Assembly: GCA_946482625.1 (NCBI GenBank)
Contig: CAMLSH010000069.1
Location: forward strand, 1-11,636
Length of the DNA stretch: 11,636 nt
Direction: 5' to 3'
DNA from: an uncultured Opitutaceae bacterium
GTDB taxonomy: Bacteria > Verrucomicrobiota > Verrucomicrobiae > Opitutales > Opitutaceae
Below are positions 1 through 10,818 of the stretch, in pieces. A program made the translations under genes and the position numbers. The notes under the pieces are model-generated. The model saw only the letters and a program-made list of their open reading frames with translations. It was not told where the DNA came from and did not search any database. The first letter of the stretch is position 1. Every line of letters starts with the position of its first letter.

Positions 1-1717
1 AATCCGAGCGGCCTTCCAGTTTGTCGTCGGAGACTGGGAAGAAATACTCGCCGCGTGTGCTGAGCGTGGACGCCGTTTCCGCGCCCATCTGCATCACATG
101 CGGATGACGTTTGCGCAGCGGCGCGTACTCGCTCGGCTTGTAGTTATAGCCGACAACATCGACCACGCGCTGGAAGCCGTTGAAGCCGGATTGGATGTTA
201 TTGAAACCACCGACGACTGGCCGGGAGCTATCTTCTTCGCGAACAATCGCGGCGAGATGCGCGGCGAGTTTCCAACCGTCGGGTTCGAACTGCTCGCGCA
301 CTTCGTTGCCGATGCTCCACTGGATCACGCTCGGGTGATTGCGATCGCGGCGCATCATCGCGCGCAGATCCTTCTCGTGCCAGTCGTGGAAAACGCGGCC
401 GTAGTCGTCGCGCTTCTTGCCCATCGCCCAGCAGTCGAACGGCTCGTCCATCACAAGGAAACCCATGCGATCACAGAGTTCGAGCAGCTCGGGCGCGGGT
501 GGATTGTGAGAGGTGCGAATGGCGTTGCCGCCCATCTCGCGAAGAATTTCCAACTGGCGCTCAAGCGCGCGTGTGTTGATGGCCGCACCGAGCGCGCCGA
601 GATCGTGGTGATTGCAAACGCCGTAGAGATGCACGCGTTCGCCGTTGAGGAGGAAACCGTTGTCCGCTGTGTGCTCGATGCTGCGAATACCGAAAGGCGT
701 GAGCACGTGATCAACGACTTTGCCGTCGTGCGAAACGGTTGTCTCGGCGACGTAGCGGTTGCGCTCCTTGAGGCTCCAGAGTTTGGGCGAGGTGACCGAA
801 ACGGTGTGCGAGATGTTCGCCTGACGCGCCGGCTCGACACGAATCTGCCGCGCTTCGCTGGAAACGACCGCATCGCCCACAGGTTTCCCGTACGCATCCG
901 CCGCGAACAGTTTCACGCCGACCTGAACCTCGGCACGCGCAGTGGTTTTGTTGTCGAGAGTGATGCCCACATCAACGGACGCCGACTCTTCCGTGATCGT
1001 CGGGGTGGTGACAAAGACGCCCCACTGCGCGACCTGAATGGGCGATGTCTTGAGCAGCCAGACATTGCGATAAATGCCGCCGCCGGGATACCAGCGGGAC
1101 GACTCGCGAGGATTATCGAGACGGATTGCGATCACGTTCTCCGCGCCGGGTTTCAAATACGGCGTAAGATCCACGCGCCATGAGGAGTAACCATAAGGCC
1201 AACCGCCGACGAACTGACCGTTGAGCCAGACCATCGCGTAGGACATCGCGCCGTCGATCTCGAGATAGACATTGCGGCCTGCGTCCGAGGCAGGGACTTC
1301 GAACTTTTTGCGGTACCACGCCGTACCGAACCACGGGAGTTTCCCCGTCTCGCCGTCGAGGTTCTGCTGAAACGGGCCCTCGATACCCCAATCGTGCGGA
1401 AGATCGAGCGAGCGCCATTTCGAGTCGTCGAAATTCGCACGCGTGTAAGTGACATCGCCCGCCGGATTGCCCTCGGGGCGGCGGACACGGCGGGCGGGAT
1501 GCTTGTAGTTGAGGAGCTCGTCACCCGTCGGCAGCACCCACTCTTTAATGCGCTCGTAGTTGAGCGCCTCGCCGACCGCGAGCGGATCGTCCTTGGTGAA
1601 GCGCCAGCCGTTGTTGAAGGAGATGCGTTCGCGAGGTTCAGAAGAAGATGGCTCGGCGGCAAACGACATGGCGGTCAGTACAACCGATGCGCTGAGAAAG
1701 CGGAGTAGTTTCATCAT
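1..1717 (-). CDS. GH2 family beta-galactosidase-like enzyme, exported, partial (C-terminus beyond window)
   Basis: Retaining glycoside hydrolase of family GH2, most likely an exo-acting beta-galactosidase. The frame is open for 572 codons and leaves the window, so the C-terminal part (often DUF4982 and further beta-domains in this subtype) is not seen. Residues 1-20 form a signal peptide (Met-Met-Lys, hydrophobic stretch, then AMSFA-AEP), so it probably acts in the periplasm or outside the cell. The sugar-binding beta-sandwich spans about 95-225 (LPHDWGIEGPF at 107, GTAWYRKKFEVP near 131, YPGGGIYRNVWL near 210). An Ig-like domain follows to about 340, then the TIM barrel. The barrel carries the acid/base Glu472 in QWSIGNEVRE and the probable nucleophile Glu547 in MGAETASTLSTRG; HNPPAPELLELCDRMG precedes them. 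The start is one of two adjacent ATGs (1717 or 1714); no Shine-Dalgarno is visible. It lies 62 bases after the GH95 gene and is probably co-transcribed with it. GH2 also holds beta-glucuronidases and mannosidases, so galactose specificity is inferred from the Glu547 motif and the neighbours. Confidence 0.92.
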   Translation of the reverse strand, partial: MMKLLRFLSASVVLTAMSFAAEPSSSEPRERISFNNGWRFTKDDPLAVGEALNYERIKEWVLPTGDELLNYKHPARRVRRPEGNPAGDVTYTRANFDDSKWRSLDLPHDWGIEGPFQQNLDGETGKLPWFGTAWYRKKFEVPASDAGRNVYLEIDGAMSYAMVWLNGQFVGGWPYGYSSWRVDLTPYLKPGAENVIAIRLDNPRESSRWYPGGGIYRNVWLLKTSPIQVAQWGVFVTTPTITEESASVDVGITLDNKTTARAEVQVGVKLFAADAYGKPVGDAVVSSEARQIRVEPARQANISHTVSVTSPKLWSLKERNRYVAETTVSHDGKVVDHVLTPFGIRSIEHTADNGFLLNGERVHLYGVCNHHDLGALGAAINTRALERQLEILREMGGNAIRTSHNPPAPELLELCDRMGFLVMDEPFDCWAMGKKRDDYGRVFHDWHEKDLRAMMRRDRNHPSVIQWSIGNEVREQFEPDGWKLAAHLAAIVREEDSSRPVVGGFNNIQSGFNGFQRVVDVVGYNYKPSEYAPLRKRHPHVMQMGAETASTLSTRGEYFFPVSDDKLEGRSD

Positions 1718-1779
1718 AAGCAAAGAGCGAAGAGTTTCAGACAAGACGCAGCGAGAGCACGACTGGATTCATCGTCCCG

Positions 1780-4206
1780 TCATGTGGATTTGAACCGTCC
1801 GTTCAAGTTGATGAGGAATGCATCGCCCGGCGCTATCTGGCGTGTCTCGGTTTTTCCATTGTAGTGCAAAATGACGGTCTTTCCGGAAATGCTCCGAATC
1901 ACCGCCGCCGAAAGTTTTCCGTCCTTCCAGGCGAGATCGACTTCGAAGCCGCCACGCGTGCGCAGACCCCGAACTTCGCCGTCTTTCCAAGACGACGGGA
2001 GCGCGGGTAACAGATGAATTTCAGCGGGCCGTGCCGCGTCTGTGCTGCCGACGCTCTGCACGAGCATCTCCGCGATGCCGGCGGCGCCGCCGAAGTTGCC
2101 GTCGATCTGGAACGGCGGATGCGCGTCAAAGAGATTCGGATACGTGCCGCCGCCCGTGACATTGATGCCTTCCACCCTGCCCGCGGGCTTCAGCAACGAG
2201 CGGATGAGCGCGAGCGAACGGTCGCCATCGCCGAGACGCGCCCAAAGGTTGAGTTTGTGCGCGATGCACCAACCCGTGCCGCCGTCGCCACGGACATCGA
2301 GCGATTTCCGGGCAGCCTTCGCGAGATCGGGCGTTGTGGCGGGAGAAATTTCGTCGCCGGGATAAAGACCCCAGAGATGCGATACGTGCCGATGCTTGGG
2401 GTCGGTCTCGGCGTACTCTTCGATCCACTCCATCACGCGGCCATCGCTAGCGATACGTGTGGGAACGAGGCGGTCGACCTTGCCTTCGAGTTCCTTTTGG
2501 AGCTCGGCATCGACTCCGAGAATGCGCGCGGCACTGGCCGTTGCGCTGAAGAGGAACCGCAGGAGCTGCATGTCCATCGTCGCGCCGAGCGTGATGTGCG
2601 CCTGACGACCATCTGGAAGACGGAAAGCGTTTTCGGGCGAGTTCGAGGGCGCGGTGACGAGCCATTTGTTCTTCGGTTCCTCGATCAGCATATCGAGATA
2701 GAACTGCGCCGACTCCCGAAGAACCGGATACGCAGTCTTCAAGAACTCGCGGTCTCCGGTGAAAAGATAGTGCTCCCAGAGATGATGACAGAGCCAGGCC
2801 GAGCCGGTCGTGGTCGCGCCCCAATTCGCGCCTTCGCCGGGCGAGGTGAAGCCCCAAGGATTGCCGAGCACATGGGCAACCCAGCCGCGGGCGTTGTAGT
2901 AGGCCTTGGCGGTTTTAGCGCCGGGGACGCGCAGCGATTGGATGAAAGCGAACAGCGGATCAGTGAGCTCGGAGAGATTACAAATCTCGGCCGGCCAATA
3001 GTTCATCTGGAGGTTGATGTTGAGATGCCAGTCGCCGTTCCACGGCGTGTGCACGCCATCGGCCCAGAGTCCCTGGAGGTTTGCGGGAAGTCCGCCGGGG
3101 CGGGAGGACGCTATCAGCAAGTAGCGGCCAAAATCGAAGTAGAGCGCGACGAGCGCGGGATCGTTGGCGCCGGCGGCGAAGGCGCGGAGCCGTTCGGGCG
3201 TGGGCTTGGCAGCGGCTGCTTCGTCGCCGCCCGCAATCGTGAGCGCGACGCGGTTGTAGAAGTGTTGGTGATCGGCGACGTGCGCAGAGCGAAGCGCGTC
3301 GAATGACTGCCCAACGATCCGTGCGAGATCCGCTTCGGCGGCTTCGACCGCGTTGTCGATACGGCGGCCAGCGAAGGTCTTGATGTCGGTCACAGCGGTA
3401 AGAATCACCGTGAGCTCATCGGCGCCGGTGACGACGAGCGTGTCGCCGTTGGCCTTCACACTGCCGCCTTTCGCGAGGGCTTTCAGCTGCGTGGCGAACT
3501 TCACACCGGCGTTGCCACCGAACCCATCCGGCAGCTGGCCGCTCATGCGCAGACCGTCGGCACCGAGGGAAACGGTGGTGGCGTTTTCCGGACGCGTGAG
3601 GGCGAGCGTGGTGGAGATCGCGCCGGGTTTGTCCGCCGTGAGACGCAGCACGATGGCTTCGCCCGGTTTGCTGACAAACACCTCGCGGGTAAAACGCACG
3701 CCGTCGCGTTCATACGTCGTCCGCGCAACAGCCGTGGAGAGATCGAGCTCACGGCGGTAGTGGGAAACCGGCGACGCATTCGCACCGGCAGTGACGGCGG
3801 AGGCGAACGCGAGTTTGAGTTCGCCGAGGAGTTGATAAGAGCCGTAGGGAAGATTGGCACCGTTGGCGCGGCCCGACCCGGCGCCGGCGCAGGTGAAGTT
3901 GGCCGCAACGAGTTCCTCGGCTTCGACGTTCTTGCCCTCAAGCAAGAGGCGGCGGATCTCCGGCAGGACAGCGGCGGCGTTGGGACGGTCGGCGTCCTGG
4001 GGCGAGCCGGACCACATGCCGGTTTCATTGAGGATGATACGCTCTTCCTCGACGCCGCCGAAAACCAACGCACCGAGGCGGCCATTACCGAGCGGCGCGG
4101 ATTCGGTGAAATGCTGCGCCGGGGCATCGAACCACAGGGTCGAAGCGGAGGCTGTGAGCGTGAAGAGCAGTCCGAGAACGGGGGTGACGAAGCGAAGAGG
4201 TTTCAT
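1780..4206 (-). CDS. GH95 family alpha-L-fucosidase (or alpha-L-galactosidase), exported
   Basis: Inverting exo-glycosidase of family GH95, typically removing alpha-1,2-linked L-fucose from galactose; some members prefer alpha-L-galactose. The 808-residue product is full length for the family. Residues 1-21 form a signal peptide (MKPLRF, hydrophobic core, TASAS). The N-terminal beta-domain starts at SAPLGNGRLGALVFGG (about 36-51) with LNETGMWSGSP following, a family hallmark. The (alpha/alpha)6 barrel holds the catalytic set matching Bifidobacterium AfcA: Asn396 and Asn398 in HLNINLQMNYWPAE, general acid Glu525 in APSNSPENAF, and Asp702 in HPPFQIDGNFGG. HVSHLWGLYPGDEI near 607 is also typical. 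The C-terminal beta-domain is complete and ends at a TGA. There is no Shine-Dalgarno before the ATG at 4206, but the signal peptide fixes the start. It sits 112 bases downstream of lacZ, behind a terminator-like hairpin, and 62 bases upstream of a second GH2 gene. Pairing with two beta-galactosidases fits stepwise removal of Fuc-Gal caps (inference). Confidence 0.95.
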   Translation of the reverse strand: MKPLRFVTPVLGLLFTLTASASTLWFDAPAQHFTESAPLGNGRLGALVFGGVEEERIILNETGMWSGSPQDADRPNAAAVLPEIRRLLLEGKNVEAEELVAANFTCAGAGSGRANGANLPYGSYQLLGELKLAFASAVTAGANASPVSHYRRELDLSTAVARTTYERDGVRFTREVFVSKPGEAIVLRLTADKPGAISTTLALTRPENATTVSLGADGLRMSGQLPDGFGGNAGVKFATQLKALAKGGSVKANGDTLVVTGADELTVILTAVTDIKTFAGRRIDNAVEAAEADLARIVGQSFDALRSAHVADHQHFYNRVALTIAGGDEAAAAKPTPERLRAFAAGANDPALVALYFDFGRYLLIASSRPGGLPANLQGLWADGVHTPWNGDWHLNINLQMNYWPAEICNLSELTDPLFAFIQSLRVPGAKTAKAYYNARGWVAHVLGNPWGFTSPGEGANWGATTTGSAWLCHHLWEHYLFTGDREFLKTAYPVLRESAQFYLDMLIEEPKNKWLVTAPSNSPENAFRLPDGRQAHITLGATMDMQLLRFLFSATASAARILGVDAELQKELEGKVDRLVPTRIASDGRVMEWIEEYAETDPKHRHVSHLWGLYPGDEISPATTPDLAKAARKSLDVRGDGGTGWCIAHKLNLWARLGDGDRSLALIRSLLKPAGRVEGINVTGGGTYPNLFDAHPPFQIDGNFGGAAGIAEMLVQSVGSTDAARPAEIHLLPALPSSWKDGEVRGLRTRGGFEVDLAWKDGKLSAAVIRSISGKTVILHYNGKTETRQIAPGDAFLINLNGRFKST

Positions 4207-4264
4207 TTTGGGAAAACGTTGAATCGACTTGGGGAGCGCCAGCCGGCCGCCGACCCTTCAGAGA

Positions 4265-4289
4265 AAACGCCGGCCAGCGGCCGGCGTTT
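4265..4289 (-). terminator. Probable intrinsic terminator after the lacZ-type gene
   Basis: A perfect 11-bp inverted repeat (arms 4265-4275 and 4279-4289, core CGCCGGCC/GGCCGGCG) closes on a three-base loop. Read on the minus strand it lies about 30 bases past the lacZ stop codon and is followed by TTTTCTC, the layout of a factor-independent terminator. The arms also end in TTT then CC on the plus strand, so it could work weakly in both directions. It could instead be one copy of a dispersed GC-palindrome repeat, which one window cannot show. Confidence 0.6.
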
Positions 4290-4318
4290 CCAAGGACGGA
4301 ATTTTAAGCGGGCCTCGA

Positions 4319-7705
<3,387 letters not shown>

Positions 7706-7718
7706 TTACGTCAGGGAA

Positions 7719-8654
7719 TCAGGGCGCCAGAAGCGCTTCGATCACGGTGTAGGGCACTTCGATGGCCGTGCCGTGACGGATACCCTTGGGCATGGAGAGC
7801 TGCGCGGTGAGATCTTCCCATGTCTTCCAATCGCGGGTGCGCAGCACGCCGTAGTGTTTTTCGCGGTACACGTCGAAGTACACGAGCCAGGCGTCGCCAA
7901 CCTGAAGGACGGTCGGACCTTCCACCCAGTCGCGGGTGAACGGCTCGCTCAGCGAAGACCAGGGGCCTTCCACGTCGCCAGCCGAGGCGTGCTGGAGGTA
8001 TTTCTTGGGCGGGTGGCGCGTCTCATCCTTCACGACCATGCGATAGCCATCGCCGGCCGGAATGATCGTGGCGTCGATCACCGAAAACCCGGGATCGTAC
8101 CAGAGCTTCGTGGGCGTGAACGTCTGCCAGTCCTTCGTGGTCGTGGCGAACATGCGGTGATTGAAACCGTCCTCGGACGTACCCGCCGCCTCGGAAAACC
8201 TTCCCGGGATCGTCGAGGCCCAGAAGATCAGAAATTGCTCCCGTTTTTTGTCCCACACGAGCTCGGGCGCCCAGGTGTTTTTCACCGTCGGCTCGTGCGC
8301 CATCACGGGGATTTCTTTCTGCGGCGTCCAGGTGACGAAGTCTTTGGTCGAAGCGTAGCCGATGTTGTTCTCCCACCAACCGGAAGTCCAAACCATGTGG
8401 TAAACGCCTTCGGGGCCGATCGCGACACAGGGATCGCGCATGAGCTTCGAGTTGCCGACGGTCGGCGTGAGGTAACTTTTTCCGCCGCCGAGCGCCTCCC
8501 ACGTCAGGCCGTCGCGGCTCCAGGCGAGATGCAGGCCGTCCTCCCCGTTGCCGATGAAGTAGGTAAACAAATACGCGGTACGGGGTTTTTCGGAGGCCAC
8601 TGCGGAGGCGAAGGAGACCAGCACAAGGAGGGATGAAAGGAGGATTTTTTTCAT
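7719..8654 (-). CDS. GH43-like five-bladed beta-propeller glycoside hydrolase, exported
   Basis: A 311-residue protein with a signal peptide (MKKILLSSLLVLVSFASAVA) and a single propeller domain filling the rest. It resembles family GH43 and its clan relatives. The three acidic positions of that fold are visible in the right order: candidate general base Asp74 in LMRDPCVAIG, pKa-modulating Asp194 in FSVIDATIIPAGDG, and general acid Glu245 in DWVEGPTVLQVGDAW. WAPELVWD at 128 and repeated W/D-rich blade edges (SRDGLTWEALGGG, TTKDWQTFTPTKLW, TRDWKTWEDL) support the propeller. GH43 enzymes are inverting and usually act on alpha-L-arabinofuranose, beta-xylose or galactose-containing chains; the sugar here cannot be read from sequence. 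The start at 8654 is chosen for the signal peptide; the frame extends upstream to 8783 without recognisable protein sequence. It is the first gene of the minus-strand enzyme run and faces the divergent intergenic region. Family membership is fairly sure, specificity unknown. Confidence 0.85.
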   Translation of the reverse strand: MKKILLSSLLVLVSFASAVASEKPRTAYLFTYFIGNGEDGLHLAWSRDGLTWEALGGGKSYLTPTVGNSKLMRDPCVAIGPEGVYHMVWTSGWWENNIGYASTKDFVTWTPQKEIPVMAHEPTVKNTWAPELVWDKKREQFLIFWASTIPGRFSEAAGTSEDGFNHRMFATTTKDWQTFTPTKLWYDPGFSVIDATIIPAGDGYRMVVKDETRHPPKKYLQHASAGDVEGPWSSLSEPFTRDWVEGPTVLQVGDAWLVYFDVYREKHYGVLRTRDWKTWEDLTAQLSMPKGIRHGTAIEVPYTVIEALLAP

Positions 8655-8931
8655 GGGTGCAACGGACGGGGTCGAAAGGGTGCCAAGAATCGGACGCGGG
8701 CAATCTCGCAGAAAGGGAAAACGCATCGAACCGATTGATTCCAGCGAGGCGATGCCCTTTCGGGTTAACCGTTCAGCTGACAATCACAGCCTCCTGTCGC
8801 TGGGGAACGGGCCGTTTGGCCCCCCTCGTTCGGCCCATACCGCTCCGTCGTCTCACCCGTTAGGGTGATCGTGCTCACAAAACTCCGTCCCATCCCAGAA
8901 CCCGCCGCCCTCCTTTCGCTTTTCCACCTCC
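8655..8931. promoter_or_regulatory. Divergent intergenic region with short palindromes
   Basis: This 277-base gap separates the leftward enzyme genes from the rightward cassette, so promoters for both directions should lie here. No convincing -35/-10 pair was found by eye. Four perfect dyads are present: GGTTAACC (8763-8770) and TCAGCTGA (8773-8780), only two bases apart; GGGCC-GTTT-GGCCC (8809-8822); and TCACCC-GTTA-GGGTGA (8853-8868). The adjacent 8-mers could form an operator and the last could be a hairpin or operator for the rightward genes, but no regulator is encoded nearby to match them with. Confidence 0.45.
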
Positions 8932-9615
8932 ATGAGCTGCACCATCGACCACCTCTGCGTTGACCACCACGTCCGCATCATCCGCGACTTCACCGACGCG
9001 CGTGGCCGGCGCCATCGCGCAAACGAGACCGGCATCATCCGCCGCATGGCGCTCGAATGGCCGGAGCAAATCATCGCCATCGAGTGGGAGCGCGACGGAA
9101 GCCGCGAAACGATGCGCTTTTCTTCTCTCGCGCGCGAAGGCCCGCGCAATGGCGCGATGCGGGAGTATTTTGAACTTGGCGATCGGGTCTTCATCCCCCG
9201 CCCCAGCCCCGCCGAAGTCCGCCGTATCCGTCAACGCGATGCGCGCCCCCAAGGCTTGCCCGCTCTCGACGAAACGCTCGTCACCGATCCCGCGCGGTGG
9301 GCGGAGGCGGTTAATCGAATCGAGGCACTCGCGCTGCGGCAGCGCTACGACGACGCGGAAAAACAAATCCAAGCGGTGACCAAGGACGTCGGCCCGACCG
9401 GCTGGCGGTTGAAACAACTCGCGGACGATGTCGGCGAACTGGCCGATGCGCATGCGGGCGGCGACGACCGGACGCTGTATCTCTGGCTGCGCGACCGCGC
9501 CATCAATCTGCTCCACGCTTGGGGCTCCTGCGCGACCAGCGGCGGCGAAGGCGAAGTGTGCCGGGTGGCCATCGACGCGTGGAAACGCCGCTTCGCCGAA
9601 CTGGACCGTTTTTAG
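8932..9615 (+). CDS. Conserved-looking soluble protein of unknown function
   Basis: I do not recognise this 227-residue protein. It has no signal peptide or membrane segment, so it is likely cytoplasmic. Residues 1-90 look beta-rich, with alternating hydrophobic strands (HHVRIIRDF, QIIAIEWERDG, YFELGDRVFIP), and could be a small SH3-like barrel. A proline-rich linker at about 90-112 leads to an alpha-helical, charged C-terminal half (about 118-227, with RWAEAVNRIEALALRQRYDD and LYLWLRDRAINLLHAW). Codon third positions are almost all G or C on this strand, which supports it over the antisense frame. The stop lies 14 bases before the start of the membrane-protein gene, so the two are probably one operon and the products may work together. 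The ATG follows a C/T-rich leader ending CCACCTCC and has no Shine-Dalgarno. A role as a cytosolic partner of the membrane proteins is inference only. Confidence 0.85.
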   Translation: MSCTIDHLCVDHHVRIIRDFTDARGRRHRANETGIIRRMALEWPEQIIAIEWERDGSRETMRFSSLAREGPRNGAMREYFELGDRVFIPRPSPAEVRRIRQRDARPQGLPALDETLVTDPARWAEAVNRIEALALRQRYDDAEKQIQAVTKDVGPTGWRLKQLADDVGELADAHAGGDDRTLYLWLRDRAINLLHAWGSCATSGGEGEVCRVAIDAWKRRFAELDRF

Positions 9616-9629
9616 ATTTCTCCCCCTCC

Positions 9630-10748
9630 ATGAATATCTTCGGAAACCTCGCCCTTGGATTTGCAGCGTTCATCTTTCTGGTGCCTCTGCAGGTCTCGCT
9701 GCAACAGCCCGTCCATACCGGCTATCGCGGAGTCGGCACCGTGCTCGCCGTACTGCTCTGTTGCCTGCTTTTTTGGATACCTCTCTTTGCTTCCTGGTGT
9801 GTGCTGCTTGCGCAAGGTGGATTCTCGTGGATGGGGATTGGTCGCCCGCTGCAATTTTTCGTCATGCTCACCGGATGGCTCGCGTTGAGTGCTATCACTC
9901 TGATGTCGGTCGGATTACGCGGTGACCCGCAGCTTCCCTGGGCACTGAAACCGTTCATGCCTTGGGCGATCTACGTGATACCGCCGGTGATGCTGGCTGC
10001 CACCGCGCTCCTGCTAAATCCAGGGCTCATGGCGCGTCCTGAAACGCTGATGGCGGGCCGGTTCGTTATTGGGATCTGCGGCGTCGTCGCCATCGGATGC
10101 GTGGTCGCGATCGCCACTCAATATGCGATTCTGCGGGCGCGCGAAATGGAGCGCGTCCATCGCCGCAATCCGACCAATCGCGAAAAAAACATCCGTCGCA
10201 TCGTCAGCGAAGTGGAGATGCTCGATCCTCAAAAAGACCTCGCGGCCCTGCTCATGCATGCAGGTCGCGACCGCTTTGAAGAAGCGCGGGAAGCCGCCCG
10301 CCGGAAAATCGAATCCCATCCGCACCTTACCGAAGCGCTCGCGAAGATGTTGGTCTCCGACCGGTCGCAACTAGCCCTCGGCTATCTGGAGGAGAACACG
10401 CTTTCCGATCTCACGCCTCTGGCAGAGCCCGTGCAACAGGCCATCGAGCGCATGGCCGACTGGATACGCCGCAAGATCGCGAGCACAGAGCCGCTGCACC
10501 ACGACAGCTTCTTTGATGAGACCGCCATGGTTCTGGAAGTGGCGAACAAGTTTGCGACAACGCCGGGCGGCGCAGATCACCGCGCGGCGATCCGCGAACT
10601 GCGCGCCGCCTTCGAATCGCCGAAAACCCAGGAGACCTACGTGGATGCGATCCGTCTGCTCGACGACTGGCTGCGCGAACATCCCGGCACCGACAGCCAG
10701 CCCATCGACGCGGATAAACAACCCATCGCGCACATCGACGCGCAATAA
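9630..10748 (+). CDS. Multi-span membrane protein of unknown function, paralogue A
   Basis: I do not recognise this 372-residue protein. Residues 1-170 hold about five hydrophobic segments (near 3-22, 35-62, 74-96, 110-130 and 143-168), placing it in the inner membrane. The rest is a charged, mostly helical tail of about 200 residues, probably cytosolic, beginning after RAREMERVHRRNPTNREKN. The tail looks like helical-repeat or coiled-coil material; there is no nucleotide-binding or catalytic motif that I can name. The last 25 residues are polar and probably disordered. The start at 9630 was chosen because it begins at the first hydrophobic segment and aligns exactly with the start of the next gene's product; the frame is open upstream to 9519, overlapping the previous gene. 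The leader is TCTCCCCCTCC directly before ATG. The downstream gene is a paralogue sharing residues 99-118 (DPQLPWALKPFMPWAIYVIP) almost unchanged. Confidence 0.88.
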   Translation: MNIFGNLALGFAAFIFLVPLQVSLQQPVHTGYRGVGTVLAVLLCCLLFWIPLFASWCVLLAQGGFSWMGIGRPLQFFVMLTGWLALSAITLMSVGLRGDPQLPWALKPFMPWAIYVIPPVMLAATALLLNPGLMARPETLMAGRFVIGICGVVAIGCVVAIATQYAILRAREMERVHRRNPTNREKNIRRIVSEVEMLDPQKDLAALLMHAGRDRFEEAREAARRKIESHPHLTEALAKMLVSDRSQLALGYLEENTLSDLTPLAEPVQQAIERMADWIRRKIASTEPLHHDSFFDETAMVLEVANKFATTPGGADHRAAIRELRAAFESPKTQETYVDAIRLLDDWLREHPGTDSQPIDADKQPIAHIDAQ

Positions 10749-10818
10749 ATCGTCCTCACACGCCCGTGCTCGGCGCGAGTCAGCGTCCCTTTTCGTTTAC
10801 CCATTTTCTCCTCCTCCC

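Noticed and set aside
98..1183. Long open frame on the plus strand opposite the left GH2 gene
   Set aside because: It is antisense to a GH2 frame with clear catalytic motifs; its translation has no recognisable domain. Long antisense frames are common in GC-rich genes with G/C third positions.
1718..1779. Possible terminator or promoter between the GH95 gene and the left GH2 gene
   Set aside because: I see no hairpin with a T-run and no clear promoter elements in these 62 bases.
2014..3306. 430-codon plus-strand frame opposite the GH95 gene
   Set aside because: The minus-strand frame holds all GH95 hallmarks and a signal peptide; the plus-strand translation is arginine- and alanine-rich shadow sequence.
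8655..8783. Upstream extension of the GH43-like frame by 43 codons
   Set aside because: The signal peptide starts at 8654 and the extension covers the intergenic palindromes, so it is most likely untranslated.
8875..9516. 213-codon minus-strand frame opposite the 227-residue gene
   Set aside because: Third-position G/C bias, the 14-base spacing to the next gene and co-direction with the paralogue pair favour the plus strand. The antisense possibility is weaker but not formally excluded.
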